From Rhizobium sp. NZLR1 (GTDB lineage: Bacteria > Pseudomonadota > Alphaproteobacteria > Rhizobiales > Rhizobiaceae), in assembly GCF_017357385.1 (NCBI RefSeq), contig NZ_CP071633.1, positions 1 to 64,000 of the forward strand: DNA of 64,000 bases. Direction: 5' to 3'. The notes below the pieces were generated by a model, which was given only the letters and a program-made list of their open reading frames with translations, was not told the DNA's origin and did not search any database. The translations under genes were made by a program, and so were the position numbers. Below are positions 17,640 through 26,975 of the stretch, in pieces. How positions within the stretch are numbered: the stretch's first letter is position 1; every line of letters begins with the position of its first letter.

Positions 17640-18401
17640 TCACGCGTAGCGCACCTCCACGCCGAGCTTGTCCAATCGGTGGCGAATGCTGTGCGGCATG
17701 TTGCTGTCCGTGATGATCAGATCGACGCGCGACAGCGAGAAGGCTTTGGAGGAGGCGCCGATGTCAAATTTGCTCGAATCCGCCACAAGTACGACACGCC
17801 GGGCCATGCGAACCAGGTTGCGCTTGGTCCGCGCAATATCTTCTGAGACATCGACGACGTCGAAGGCCTGATCGATCGCGTGAGCGCTGACAAAGGCCTG
17901 GTGGGCGACGAGACCGCCGACCGCCTTATCGGAGTCCGATACGATCGTGCTGACGGTGCTGGGAAACACCCGGCCGCCGATCATGTGCACGTCAAGTCCC
18001 GGCCGGTACATCAGGTGCTGCGCGATGTTCATCGCCGTCGTCGCGACCACGACGTTGTTGACCTGGGGCATCTGCATGGCCACCTGCAGCAACGTCGAAC
18101 CGCTGTCGAAGACGATCGACTGGTTGTCGATGATCTGCCGCGCGGCCATCTGGGCGATGCGCCGCTTCGCATCGAAATTACGCTGCATGCGTTCCTCGAA
18201 GGCTGCGGCCGGCGAGTCGGACGGCAAAGCGATTGCCCCACCATGGGTTTTGATCAACTGCTTCTTTGCATCCATGATCTCGAGGTCGGAGCGGATCGTG
18301 ACTTCCGAGACCTCGAAGAATTCCGCGAGCTGGCGGGTGCGAGCCTGGCCGACCCGTTGAAGTTCCAGCATGATCTGCTGCCGCCTCTGTTCTGCAAGCA
18401 T
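17640..18401 (-). CDS. DeoR-family regulator of sugar metabolism
   Basis: A 253-residue regulator with an N-terminal DeoR helix-turn-helix (residues 5-57, EFFEVSEVTIRSDLEIMD) and a C-terminal sensor domain that binds phosphorylated sugars (DSGSTLLQV near 95). The same frame stays open far upstream on the minus strand, but that part is antisense to the aldolase and kinase genes and lacks coding character; the ATG at 18401 fits the family start. It is divergent from the aldolase-kinase operon and presumably regulates it. Confidence 0.9.
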   Translation of the reverse strand: MLAEQRRQQIMLELQRVGQARTRQLAEFFEVSEVTIRSDLEIMDAKKQLIKTHGGAIALPSDSPAAAFEERMQRNFDAKRRIAQMAARQIIDNQSIVFDSGSTLLQVAMQMPQVNNVVVATTAMNIAQHLMYRPGLDVHMIGGRVFPSTVSTIVSDSDKAVGGLVAHQAFVSAHAIDQAFDVVDVSEDIARTKRNLVRMARRVVLVADSSKFDIGASSKAFSLSRVDLIITDSNMPHSIRHRLDKLGVEVRYA

Positions 18402-18665
18402 ATGCGATCCCGACTGCCGCGCGCGCCGTTGCGATAAAGCGACTTTTGAAAAACGAAAGCCAGCCGCGTGTTTGTACGGCTTCTGCTGCAGAAATAGCTC
18501 CTTGGAGTGAAAAAAGCACGTTAAAAATTTTCTTGCCGCGTGGAAACGAAAGAATTCGAAATATTGAACATTTGTTTGTTTTCGAGTTAGGGTTTTTCCA
18601 GCAACGAAGCCGTCAATCGCAAAGCCAGCAATCGTAAAGCCAGCAATCTTAAAGGAAGTATCGCC
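18402..18665. promoter_or_regulatory. Divergent control region of the DeoR gene and the aldolase operon
   Basis: An AT-rich segment (about 18545-18600) contains ttcgaaatattgaa and a TTTGTTTGTTTTCGAG stretch, which are operator-like sequences for a DeoR protein. A short direct repeat, gccagcaatc-taaag, lies just before the aldolase ribosome binding site (aaggaag). Exact promoters are not resolved. Confidence 0.35.
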
Positions 18666-19466
18666 ATGGGTCTCGGAACCAAAATCCGCCTCGCACGCCT
18701 GTTCTCGAACCCATCGGGTCATTTGTTTGGAGGCGCGGTCGATCATTTTGTCGGTTATGGCAATGTTCGTGAGGGCGGGCTTGCCGATCTGCCGGGCGCG
18801 CTCAAACGCGTCATGGCGGGAGGCCCCGACTACATCAGCATCCAGCCTGGCGCGGCGCGGCACCTTTGGTCGGAATACGCCGGGAAGGCAGCCCTCGTCA
18901 TTCAGGGTGGCTGCTTCACCGCCGACGACCGGATTCGCCAGCTCATTGCGACCCCGGAAGACGCTGTGCGCTATGGCGCCGACGCCCTGGCGGTCGCCAT
19001 TCCAGTGCGCGGCGCCACCGAAGGAGAGTACATCCGCTGGCTCACCGACACGGTCAACGCCGCCGCCCGCTACGAGATGCCGGTCGTCGCCCACGTCTAT
19101 CCCCGGGATTTTTCCGATGGCGGCAAGATCGTGTTTACTCCGGATGAAATTGCTTATGCGGTTCGTATCGGTTTCGAAGCCGGCGTCGACGTGATCAAGG
19201 TCGGTTACACCGGAGATTTCGAGTCCTTCCGGGAAACTGTCGCGACCTGCCCGATCCCGGTTGTGATTGCCGGCGGCCCGAAGACCGATACGCTGCTTGG
19301 AGCGCTCGTCCAGACCTCGGAAGCCTTGCGCGCTGGCGCCAAGGGGGCGGTCGTCGGCCGCAACCTCTGGGGGCACGGCGATACGACCATGGCGGCGCGC
19401 GCCTTCAAGCTCGTCATTCATAAGGGGATGGCGCCAGAGGAGGCACTGGCGGCTGCCGGGGCTTGA
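18666..19466 (+). CDS. Class I aldolase, DhnA/FbaB/LsrF type
   Basis: A 266-residue Schiff-base aldolase. Family landmarks are AVDHFVGYG (about residue 24), PDYISIQPG (about 54) and the Schiff-base Lys in DVIKVGYTGD (about 178), followed by the phosphate-binding VIAGGPK (about 200). It likely cleaves a phosphorylated ketose produced by the PfkB kinase 3 bp downstream. Its start has a good ribosome binding site. The pairing with the DeoR regulator is typical of sugar-phosphate-induced operons. Confidence 0.87.
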   Translation: MGLGTKIRLARLFSNPSGHLFGGAVDHFVGYGNVREGGLADLPGALKRVMAGGPDYISIQPGAARHLWSEYAGKAALVIQGGCFTADDRIRQLIATPEDAVRYGADALAVAIPVRGATEGEYIRWLTDTVNAAARYEMPVVAHVYPRDFSDGGKIVFTPDEIAYAVRIGFEAGVDVIKVGYTGDFESFRETVATCPIPVVIAGGPKTDTLLGALVQTSEALRAGAKGAVVGRNLWGHGDTTMAARAFKLVIHKGMAPEEALAAAGA

Positions 19467-19469
19467 GAC

Positions 19470-20411
19470 ATGTCGCGCTCGCTCCAGGTTCTGGGCTTCG
19501 GCGCCCTGGCAATCGATGACATCATCTATGTTGATCGAGGGCTTTCGGCCGGCAAGGGGAAGGTGACGAAGCGGACTACGGACCATGGCGGCAACGTGGC
19601 GACGGCTCTTGTCGCCGTCGCCCGGCTTGGCGGGCGCGCCGGCTTCATCGGATGGCTCGGCGATGAGCCTGCGGCCGATCTGGCCGGTGCCGAGCTCGAG
19701 CGCGAGGGTGTCGACATATCTCTGGCGCCACGCCATGCCGCTGCCGCGCCGATCCGCTCGGTGATCACGGTCGGTCCTGACGGCGACCGGTTCATAGCCT
19801 ATGACGACGATGTGCTGCACGGCACGTCGGACGCGCTGCCCGACAATGTTTTGATGCAGGCCCCGGTCCTGCTGATCGATGGTTACGCGACGCACTCGGA
19901 AAGTGTTGTGGCGCGGGCGCGCGCGCTTGGCCTAGCCGTGATAGCCGATATCGAATGGACGGTCGGTGCCGCGACGGACCGAATCCTCGCCTTCGCCGAC
20001 CATCTGGTGCTGCCGCTCGCTTTCGCTAGAGATTACACCGGTGAAAATGATCCAGCGATCATCCTGGAGAAGCTTTGGTCAACGGATCGGTCCGCTGTTG
20101 TCCTGACCGATGGCGAACGAGGGAGCAACCTGCGCCAGAAAGGCGACGCCACCCGCTGGCATTTGCCGGCCTATCAGGTTCAGGCGGTCGACACGACCGG
20201 CGCCGGCGATTGCTTTCACGGTGCCTACGCTCTTGCGCTTGCTGAGGGTAAGAGCCCGCTTGATTGCGTTGCCTATGCCACGACGGCTGCCGCCATTTCC
20301 GTGACCGCACGGGGAGGGCGCAGAGGCCTGCCAGACAATCGAACATGCCTGACATGGATGGCGGCGGAAAATGCACCCGTGCCGCGCCCGATTCCGCGAT
20401 ATCACGATTAG
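19470..20411 (+). CDS. PfkB-family carbohydrate kinase 2
   Basis: A 313-residue ribokinase-fold kinase with GGNVATALVAVARLGG near residue 40 and the C-terminal signature DTTGAGDCFHGAYA (about 239, catalytic Asp in GAGD). It is coupled to the aldolase gene (3-bp gap). It shares architecture with the kinase at 8592 but is clearly different in sequence, so the two probably act on different substrates or different steps. Confidence 0.9.
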   Translation: MSRSLQVLGFGALAIDDIIYVDRGLSAGKGKVTKRTTDHGGNVATALVAVARLGGRAGFIGWLGDEPAADLAGAELEREGVDISLAPRHAAAAPIRSVITVGPDGDRFIAYDDDVLHGTSDALPDNVLMQAPVLLIDGYATHSESVVARARALGLAVIADIEWTVGAATDRILAFADHLVLPLAFARDYTGENDPAIILEKLWSTDRSAVVLTDGERGSNLRQKGDATRWHLPAYQVQAVDTTGAGDCFHGAYALALAEGKSPLDCVAYATTAAAISVTARGGRRGLPDNRTCLTWMAAENAPVPRPIPRYHD

Positions 20412-20739
20412 CGCGAGGTAGTGCGTGCCGACGTCGTCCACTGCCCGGGGGAGTCGCACGGCTGATTGTAAGGGGTTGAAAGATCCTCCAATAGCTGCCG
20501 TGCCGACCTTAAAAATTACGCGCGTTAAAAAATATTGTTTCGCAAAAAAGCCCATTGTTATCGGATTAAACATGAACAAATTCAAATAGATATAGTAAAT
20601 AGTCGATAACGCATGGCGCTTTGACATCGATTCTTTTGTTGACTTTTAAGGTCAGGCCTGAGCCTTCTTGTCGAAAGCATCGGAGACGGTGGGAGCGCCG
20701 TTTGAAGACGTGATCCGGACTGATATGGGAGGATGAGAC
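20412..20739. promoter_or_regulatory. Promoter region of the ATPase/oxidoreductase operon
   Basis: These 328 bp hold no gene. The centre (20505-20660) is AT-rich. GTTATCG (20557-20563) and CGATAAC (20604-20610) form a spaced inverted repeat. TTGACA (20621-20626), 17 nt and TTTTAA (20644-20649) make a plausible promoter. The strong ribosome binding site gggagga lies at 20727-20733. Confidence 0.45.
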
Positions 20740-21888
20740 GTGGCTGTGGTTGTACTGGACAAAATCTGCAAGACCTATGGAAACAGCTACCATGCGATCA
20801 AGGATCTGAGCCTGACGATCCATGATGGCGAGTTTCTGATCCTGGTCGGTCCATCCGGATGCGGAAAATCGACCGCGCTCCGCATGATTGCCGGGCTTGA
20901 GGAAATCAGCAGTGGAACCTTGAGCATCGGCGGTCAGGACGTCGTCGATCTCGCCCCCAAGGACCGGGACATTGCCATGGTCTTCCAGAGTTATGCGCTT
21001 TATCCGCACATGACGGTGTTCGACAACATCGCCTTTTCGATGAAGCTGGCCGGAAAGACCAAGGTCGAGCGAACCAAGCGCGTGCATGAGATTGCCAAGA
21101 CCTTGCAGCTGGAAAGCTTGCTGGGCAACAAGCCCGCACAGCTTTCCGGCGGCCAGCGCCAGCGTGTTGCGATGGGCCGCGCCATGGTCCGCGAGCCCGC
21201 GGCATTCCTCATGGACGAACCGCTTTCCAACCTCGATGCCAAGCTGCGTGTTCAAATGCGCGCGGAGATCGCAAGCCTGCAGAAACAGCTGGGCGTCACG
21301 ACGATTTACGTGACGCACGACCAGACCGAAGCCTTGACCATGGGCGATCGCGTCGCGGTGCTGAAGGGCGGCGTGCTACAGCAGGTGGACACGCCCAAGG
21401 CTTTGTATCACCGCCCGGTCAATGCGTTTGTCGCAGGCTTCATCGGGTCGCCCTCGATGAACCTATTCGAAGGGCGTCTGGAGGGCATGCGGATCCAGCT
21501 GCCGGGCTTCTCCATCCCCCTGTCCGACGGCACGTTTGAGCGGGCTCCCGGCCTTTCCGCTTTCGAGGGAAAAGCCCTGATCTTTGGCGTCCGGCCCGAG
21601 GATCTCTACGACAGCCAGTTGCCGTCCGGGGCGTCCTATCCGACGATCCCGGTTGTCGTGAAGTCGATCGAGGAGCTTGGCTCGGAGTTGATCGTGCATT
21701 TGAAGATCGACGCGGTCCGGATCGACTCGGGCGACCCCGACGCCGTCGAAGACTTGAGCGGCGCCGCCAACGCCGTCGCTCGCTTCGAAGCTGTCAGCGC
21801 GGTCGAGACGGGCCAATCGATCAATCTGGCAATCGACCCGGCGAAACTTCATTTCTTCCATCCTCAAACGCACATGGCTTTGAACTGA
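20740..21888 (+). CDS. Sugar ABC transporter ATP-binding protein (UgpC/MalK type)
   Basis: A 382-residue CUT1 ATPase with Walker A GPSGCGKST (about residue 37), the Q-loop, signature LSGGQRQRV (about 134), Walker B AFLMDEPLSNLD (about 154) and the switch His in VTHDQTEAL. The C-terminal regulatory TOBE region covers about residues 240-382. The start is GTG at 20740 with gggagga upstream. It is the only sugar-type ATPase gene in the island, which carries two binding-protein/permease sets, so it may energise both. Confidence 0.95.
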   Translation: MAVVVLDKICKTYGNSYHAIKDLSLTIHDGEFLILVGPSGCGKSTALRMIAGLEEISSGTLSIGGQDVVDLAPKDRDIAMVFQSYALYPHMTVFDNIAFSMKLAGKTKVERTKRVHEIAKTLQLESLLGNKPAQLSGGQRQRVAMGRAMVREPAAFLMDEPLSNLDAKLRVQMRAEIASLQKQLGVTTIYVTHDQTEALTMGDRVAVLKGGVLQQVDTPKALYHRPVNAFVAGFIGSPSMNLFEGRLEGMRIQLPGFSIPLSDGTFERAPGLSAFEGKALIFGVRPEDLYDSQLPSGASYPTIPVVVKSIEELGSELIVHLKIDAVRIDSGDPDAVEDLSGAANAVARFEAVSAVETGQSINLAIDPAKLHFFHPQTHMALN

Positions 21889-22021
21889 CCTGGGAAAAGC
21901 CGAGAGGCGCCGATGGCGGTTCGGCCGGCAGAAGACGTCTTCGGCGTTTGACGTCTTGAAAGCCACCCCATTCGGCGCCGAAACCGGCGTTCATCTTCAA
22001 CATCCGACAAAGGGCTTATCG

Positions 22022-23098
22022 ATGCCAGCAAAACAGGAACGACGCCTCCGCATCGGCGTACTGGGAGCCGGCCAGATTGCCCAGGCGGCCCACTTCGAGA
22101 GCTGCACGAAGGCTGCCAATGCCGATCTCTATGCGATCTGCGACGTAGCCGAGGATCTTCGCCAGCGTATGGCAATCACTCATGGGGCCGGCAAAACCTA
22201 TGACGACTACGACAAGATGCTGGCCGATCCCGACCTCGATGCCGTGATCATCGCGACCGCCGATGCTTTTCACGTCCCGGCCTCCATCCGCGCCCTTCAG
22301 GCCGGCAAGCATGTCTTGTGCGAGAAACCCGTCGGTGTCACCGTCGAGGAATGCCTTGAATTGAAGGCGGCGGTCGATCGGTCGGGAAAAGTGTTTCAAG
22401 TCGGGCATATGAAGCGTTTCGACGCAGGGCTCCAGGCGGCGAAATCCTTCATCCGCGATGAGATGGGTGAGATGGTCGCTCTGAAAGCATGGTATTGCGA
22501 CAGCACCCATCGCTATCCGATGACCGATGCAGTCCAGCCCCTGATCGTCAGCAGCGCCAATGCGCGAAAACCCTCCGCCAATCCGAAAGCCGACCTGCGC
22601 CGCTACTACATGCTTGCGCATGGTTGCCACCTGATCGACACGGCACGGTATTTCGCCGGCGATATCGTTTCCGTCGCGGCTCGTCTGTCCGAGCGAGCCG
22701 GTATCTGGTGCTGGTTCGTCGAGGTGGAATTTGCCACCGGCACGCTCGGCCACCTCGATCTCACCGTGCAGGTGCGCATGGACTGGCACGAAGGTTTCCA
22801 GATCTACGGCAGGAACGGCAGCATTTTGGGCAAGACCTATAACCCGTGGTACTACAAGACCAGCGAGGTCGACATTTTCCGGGAAGCGGACGGCGCGACC
22901 CATCGCGTTCTCGGTGCCGACGGTCATTTCTACCGCCGTCAGGTCGAAGGCTTCGCCCGCACCATTCTGGATGGCGCAGTGATGGAAGGCGCCGACATCG
23001 ATGATGGCCTGGCCTCCGTACGGGCGATGGTCGCCGTCGCGCGTTCCGTCGAAAGCGGCAAGGCGGTTGCGCTGGCTGACGTCACGGGTGGCGTGTGA
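22022..23098 (+). CDS. Gfo/Idh/MocA-family oxidoreductase 2
   Basis: A 358-residue NAD(P)-dependent dehydrogenase with Rossmann motif GVLGAGQIAQ (about residue 11) and the catalytic Lys motif CEKPVGVT (about 98). The ATG at 22022 is chosen over one at 21956 because the extra segment has no family similarity. It is followed by four tightly packed genes, starting with a TIM-barrel protein whose start overlaps this stop (TGATG). Confidence 0.9.
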   Translation: MPAKQERRLRIGVLGAGQIAQAAHFESCTKAANADLYAICDVAEDLRQRMAITHGAGKTYDDYDKMLADPDLDAVIIATADAFHVPASIRALQAGKHVLCEKPVGVTVEECLELKAAVDRSGKVFQVGHMKRFDAGLQAAKSFIRDEMGEMVALKAWYCDSTHRYPMTDAVQPLIVSSANARKPSANPKADLRRYYMLAHGCHLIDTARYFAGDIVSVAARLSERAGIWCWFVEVEFATGTLGHLDLTVQVRMDWHEGFQIYGRNGSILGKTYNPWYYKTSEVDIFREADGATHRVLGADGHFYRRQVEGFARTILDGAVMEGADIDDGLASVRAMVAVARSVESGKAVALADVTGGV

Positions 23099-23943
23099 TG
23101 AAGCTCGGCATTTTCGCAAAGACCTTCGACGGTACGAAACCCTCGATCGTCCTCAATTCGGTCGCGGAGGCCGGGTTCACCTCGGCGCAATACAATATGG
23201 CCTGCTCGGGCCTGCCACCAATGCCGGAGACGATTAGCGAGGCCCAGGCCCGCTCGGTCACTGAGGCGGCGCGTAGCAGCGGCGTCGAGATCGTCGCCGT
23301 ATCCGGCACCTACAACATGATCCATCCCGATCCTTCCATGCGCGAGGTCGGGCTTCGAAAATTGGCGACGTTGGCCGAGCGTTGCGTCGGCATGTCAACG
23401 GGCTTGATCACGCTCTGCACCGGCACACGCGACTCCATCGACCAATGGAAGGCGCATGCCGACAACAACACGCCGGCAGCTTGGCGCGATCTCCTCGAAG
23501 CCATGGAAGCGGCCGTCACAATCGCCGAGCGCTACGATGTGGATCTCGGTATCGAGCCCGAGCTTGCCAATGTGGTCAACTCGGCTGAGAAAGCCCATCG
23601 GCTGATCTCGGCGCTGAAGAGCCCTCGCATCAAGATCGTGCTCGATCCGGCCAATCTTTTCGAGGTTGCGACGCTGGACGATCAGCGGCGCATCGTGTCT
23701 TCCGCGATCGATCTTCTGGCCGATCGGATCGTCATGGCGCATGCGAAAGACCGCCATCCCGACGGCAGTTTCGCGACCGCCGGCAAGGGCATCCTCGACT
23801 ATGCGCATTATCTTCGCTGCCTCAAGGCGATTGGCTTTTCCGGCAGTCTTGTCACGCATGGTCTCTCAGCCTCGGAGGCGGCGGGTGCGGCGACCTTCCT
23901 GAAGAGTGCGCTCGACTGCGAAGGCGCGGGGAGAGGACGGTGA
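23098..23943 (+). CDS. Sugar phosphate isomerase/epimerase (TIM barrel) 2
   Basis: A 281-residue xylose-isomerase-like TIM-barrel protein. Likely metal ligands are in LGIEPELANV (Glu near 161), IVLDPANLFE (Asp near 184) and MAHAKDRH (about 216). The start is ATG in TGATG at the end of the previous gene; its own stop overlaps the next start. With Gfo/Idh protein 2 it would interconvert oxidised or epimeric sugars. Confidence 0.85.
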   Translation: MKLGIFAKTFDGTKPSIVLNSVAEAGFTSAQYNMACSGLPPMPETISEAQARSVTEAARSSGVEIVAVSGTYNMIHPDPSMREVGLRKLATLAERCVGMSTGLITLCTGTRDSIDQWKAHADNNTPAAWRDLLEAMEAAVTIAERYDVDLGIEPELANVVNSAEKAHRLISALKSPRIKIVLDPANLFEVATLDDQRRIVSSAIDLLADRIVMAHAKDRHPDGSFATAGKGILDYAHYLRCLKAIGFSGSLVTHGLSASEAAGAATFLKSALDCEGAGRGR

Positions 23944-24749
23944 GACGGGCTCAATCGTTCGAAACCAACGATGGGACCATTCTCAACGTCGACATGGCGG
24001 GCGAGGGCGTGTCAGCAATATTCCAGCACGGCCTATGCGGCGACGCGGCGCAGACGGATGAGGTCTTTCCGCGCGAAACCGGATATCGCCGGGTTACGGT
24101 CGAAGCCCGCGGTCACGGCCGTTCTCGAGCCGGCAATCTGGAGCAGTTGTCGATTTCGACCTTCTGCGATGATATCGCCGCTTATATCGAGAAAAACCTT
24201 GCGGTGCCGGTCGTGATTGGCGGCATCTCGATGGGTGCTGCGATCGCCTTGCGTCTCGCGGTCAAGCGGCCCGATCTTGTCAACGCTCTGATCATTGCAA
24301 GGCCGGCCTGGCTGACGGCTTCGGCGCCGGACAATATGGCGCCCAATGCCGAAGTCGGGCGGCTTCTAAAAACCCTGCCGCCGGATGAAGCAAAGCAGGC
24401 ATTTCTTGCCGGTCCTGTCGGAGTGCGGCTCGCCGCCGAGGCCCCGGACAATCTCGCCTCGCTTGCCGGTTTTTTCTCCCGCACGCCTCTGGACGTGACC
24501 GCCGAACTGCTGACCAGGATCTCAAATGGCGGCCCTGATGTGACTGACGCGGACGTTCGCAATCTCGCCTTGCCGACGCTCGTCATCGGCCATGATCACG
24601 ATAGCATTCATCCTCTCTCCTACGCGCGTGCTCTTGCCGCGCGGATTGCCGACGCGCGTTTCGTACAGATCACGCCGAAAACTGAGAGCCGTCCGCAATA
24701 CGTCGCCGACTTTCGGCTTGCCGTCGGTAATTTTCTGAAGGAGCTCTGA
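23940..24749 (+). CDS. Alpha/beta hydrolase (serine hydrolase)
   Basis: A 269-residue hydrolase with the nucleophile elbow GGISMGAA (about residue 93) and a C-terminal GHDHDSIHP that may hold the acid and His. It starts with GTG overlapping the previous stop by 4 nt. It is not related in motif type to the GDXG esterase at 14377. It probably opens a lactone or cleaves an ester of the sugar degraded here; the substrate is unknown. Confidence 0.82.
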   Translation: MRRAQSFETNDGTILNVDMAGEGVSAIFQHGLCGDAAQTDEVFPRETGYRRVTVEARGHGRSRAGNLEQLSISTFCDDIAAYIEKNLAVPVVIGGISMGAAIALRLAVKRPDLVNALIIARPAWLTASAPDNMAPNAEVGRLLKTLPPDEAKQAFLAGPVGVRLAAEAPDNLASLAGFFSRTPLDVTAELLTRISNGGPDVTDADVRNLALPTLVIGHDHDSIHPLSYARALAARIADARFVQITPKTESRPQYVADFRLAVGNFLKEL

Positions 24750-24753
24750 AACA

Positions 24754-25455
24754 ATGCCTACCCCCGAAAAAACCTGGATCGCCGATCTTCCGAAGGATCG
24801 ATTGATTGCCGAATTCTCCGTCTGGTCGGCCGATCTGATGCGTCTCGCCGATGATCTCGCGCGTGTCGATCCTCACGTCGACATCCTCCACATCGATGTC
24901 GCCGATGGGCATTTCGCGCCGGCAATGTTGTTTTTCCCCGATCTCGTCGCCGGTTTGCGCAAAGTTTCCACGCACCCGATCCACGTTCATCTGATGGTTG
25001 CGGACAGTATCATCCTGTCGCAGGTCGAGCAGTTCGCCGATGCCGGCAGCGATCTGATCAGCCTTCATGTCGAAAACGAAAGCGTCGCCGACGAGGCTCT
25101 AGATCTTCTCGATCGCCGCGGTATTGCAGCCGGAATGGTCCTCAAGGTCGATACCCCCGTCGAGCGGATCGAAAAATACGCTTCCAGGCTGCGTTTTGTG
25201 ACGCTGCTTGGCACGGCGATCGGCGTCAAGGGCCAGGGCCTCGACGAAAAGGCCGGCGCCCGGCTTCAACAGGCAAAGCAGATCATCGCCGGCTGCGGCG
25301 CGGCCGATCGAATCGTGCTTGCGGCCGATGGCGGTATTCGCGAGCACACTGTGCCTCTCCTGCGCCAGTCGGGTGCGGAAACGGTGGTTCTCGGTTCCCT
25401 GGCTTTCAATGCGCCATCGCTCGAAGAGCGGATGGCATGGGTCCGCGCACTCTAA
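24754..25455 (+). CDS. Ribulose-phosphate 3-epimerase family protein
   Basis: A 233-residue TIM-barrel epimerase. Metal and acid-base motifs are present: HIDVADGHF (about residue 45), VHLMVADS (about 77) and the C-terminal AADGGI (about 189). It carries an N-terminal extension of about 15 residues relative to Rpe. In this setting an allulose-6-phosphate 3-epimerase (AlsE) role is as likely as a housekeeping Rpe role. It lies 4 bp behind the hydrolase gene. Confidence 0.87.
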   Translation: MPTPEKTWIADLPKDRLIAEFSVWSADLMRLADDLARVDPHVDILHIDVADGHFAPAMLFFPDLVAGLRKVSTHPIHVHLMVADSIILSQVEQFADAGSDLISLHVENESVADEALDLLDRRGIAAGMVLKVDTPVERIEKYASRLRFVTLLGTAIGVKGQGLDEKAGARLQQAKQIIAGCGAADRIVLAADGGIREHTVPLLRQSGAETVVLGSLAFNAPSLEERMAWVRAL

Positions 25456-25469
25456 CTTTTGGTCTTCAC

Positions 25470-26426
25470 ATGCAGCAGGTTGCCATTGGTATAGACCTCG
25501 GCGGAACGCAGGTGCGGGCCGCCCTTGTCGATGAGCAGGGCAGGATCCTGGCGCGCTTAGCCGAACCAACGGATGCGCTGGCCGGCCCCGACCGGGTGCT
25601 CGTCCAGATTTGCGGCCTGGCCGATAGACTGCTTGCAGCATCGAACCCCGCTTCGGTGGTCGGCGTCGGCGTATCCGCTCCGGGCCCGCTCGATACGGTC
25701 GCCGGTGTCGCGACTGACATTCCGACCCTCTCGGGCTTCGTCGATTTTCCGCTGAAGGCGGAGTTGCAGAAGCGGTTTCCGTTCCCGGTCGACCTCGAAA
25801 ACGATGCTATTGCCGCGGCGATCGGCGAGTGGCAATTCGGTATCGGCAAGGGGCTTGATAACCTCGTCTATGTCACGGTGAGCACCGGGATCGGCGGTGG
25901 CGTTATCTCGGACGGCCGCGTCGTGCGCGGCCGCAAGGGCATGGCGGCGCATGTCGGCCACATGTCGGTCGTGCCGAACGGAGAGCTTTGCCCTTGCGGC
26001 AACAGGGGCTGTTTCGAGGCCTATGGATCCGGACCGGCTTTTGCGCGGCGCGCGCAAATGCGGGCGATGGAAAGCCACGAGACGACGTTAGGCACCAACG
26101 GCGGCGCCATCGACAGCCGCAGCGTTTTCGCGGCAGCCAGAAATGGCGATCGTCTCGCCAATCAGCTGATCGATGAGGAAGCGGAAATTCTCGGCCGCGG
26201 CTTCACCAGCCTGATCCATATCTTCAGTCCCGATATCATCGTCATGGGGGGAGGGCTTTCCCACGAATTCGACCGGCTGCAACCGGGCATTCAAGCCTAT
26301 ATCAGCCAGTGGGCAATGCCGGCATTCAAGGATGTCAAGGTGATGCTGGCAGCACTGGATCAGAACTCGGGCCTAATCGGTGCTGCGGCTCTGGCGTTCC
26401 TGGCGGGGAAGGTTGCTCGGACGTGA
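25470..26426 (+). CDS. ROK-family sugar kinase
   Basis: A 318-residue ROK kinase: ATP phosphate motif GIDLGGTQVRAA (residues 7-18), catalytic Asp in DLENDAIAA (about 107) and the zinc motif CPCGNRGCFEAYG (about 174). There is no DNA-binding extension, so it is a kinase rather than a repressor. The start at 25470 fits the family but lacks a good ribosome binding site; an ATG at 25437, inside the end of the epimerase gene, is the alternative. It ends the operon. Confidence 0.87.
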   Translation: MQQVAIGIDLGGTQVRAALVDEQGRILARLAEPTDALAGPDRVLVQICGLADRLLAASNPASVVGVGVSAPGPLDTVAGVATDIPTLSGFVDFPLKAELQKRFPFPVDLENDAIAAAIGEWQFGIGKGLDNLVYVTVSTGIGGGVISDGRVVRGRKGMAAHVGHMSVVPNGELCPCGNRGCFEAYGSGPAFARRAQMRAMESHETTLGTNGGAIDSRSVFAAARNGDRLANQLIDEEAEILGRGFTSLIHIFSPDIIVMGGGLSHEFDRLQPGIQAYISQWAMPAFKDVKVMLAALDQNSGLIGAAALAFLAGKVART

Positions 26427-26451
26427 TACAATCCCGGGACGATTGGTTTCG

Positions 26452-26844
26452 TCAGGTTCGCCGGTTCAGCTCGTCTTCGCTTACGCCAAAGTGGTCGAGG
26501 ATGATGCCGACGTTGCGACGGTGAGACTTGAAATAGATATCGAAGATATCGCCGATCAGCGGGACCGTGCCGCAGGCGGCGTCGACGCCGAGATTGACGC
26601 CCATGCGGGCGAGTTTGTGGGCGGGAAGACCAAGCCGCCTTGCCTCGTCGATGATGAACAGACCGATCAGCGATCCGGCAACGTCGCCGATGGCCGGGAG
26701 GAGGCCGAGGACCGAGTCCGCACCAATCCGCACGCCGATGACCGGCAATCTGACTGCGGTATCCATCAGACGGGCTATGCCGACGGCGCGCCGAATCCGT
26801 CCGAGTTCGGCAGAGGTGAGGTATGTCGTGCTGCCCGTCGGCAT
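26452..26844 (-). CDS. DUF4112 small membrane protein
   Basis: A 130-residue protein with the DUF4112 pattern: RLMDTAVRLP, then GLLPAIGDVAGSLIGL and GTVPLIGDIFD, two hydrophobic hairpin-like segments each centred on a P-x-x-GD motif, followed by a basic stretch KSHRRN. The start at 26844 is chosen because the same frame further upstream only mirrors the oxidoreductase gene. Function is unknown; it probably sits in the inner membrane. It is convergent with the ROK kinase gene. Confidence 0.75.
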   Translation of the reverse strand: MPTGSTTYLTSAELGRIRRAVGIARLMDTAVRLPVIGVRIGADSVLGLLPAIGDVAGSLIGLFIIDEARRLGLPAHKLARMGVNLGVDAACGTVPLIGDIFDIYFKSHRRNVGIILDHFGVSEDELNRRT

Positions 26845-26975
26845 CAGCGACCGCCCGGCGCGAAGTGGATTTTCCGAAGCAGCGAAGTTCCGATGCGACC
26901 GCAAAGATTTTCCATGACCGTGAAACGCCGCAAACTCAATAAGGTTCGTCTGCGGCGTGATCGGAGATCTCGATC

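Noticed and set aside
18402..19895. Minus-strand open frame joined to the DeoR gene, total 751 codons
   Set aside because: The part upstream of 18401 is antisense to the aldolase and kinase genes and has no family similarity; only the last 253 residues form a DeoR protein.
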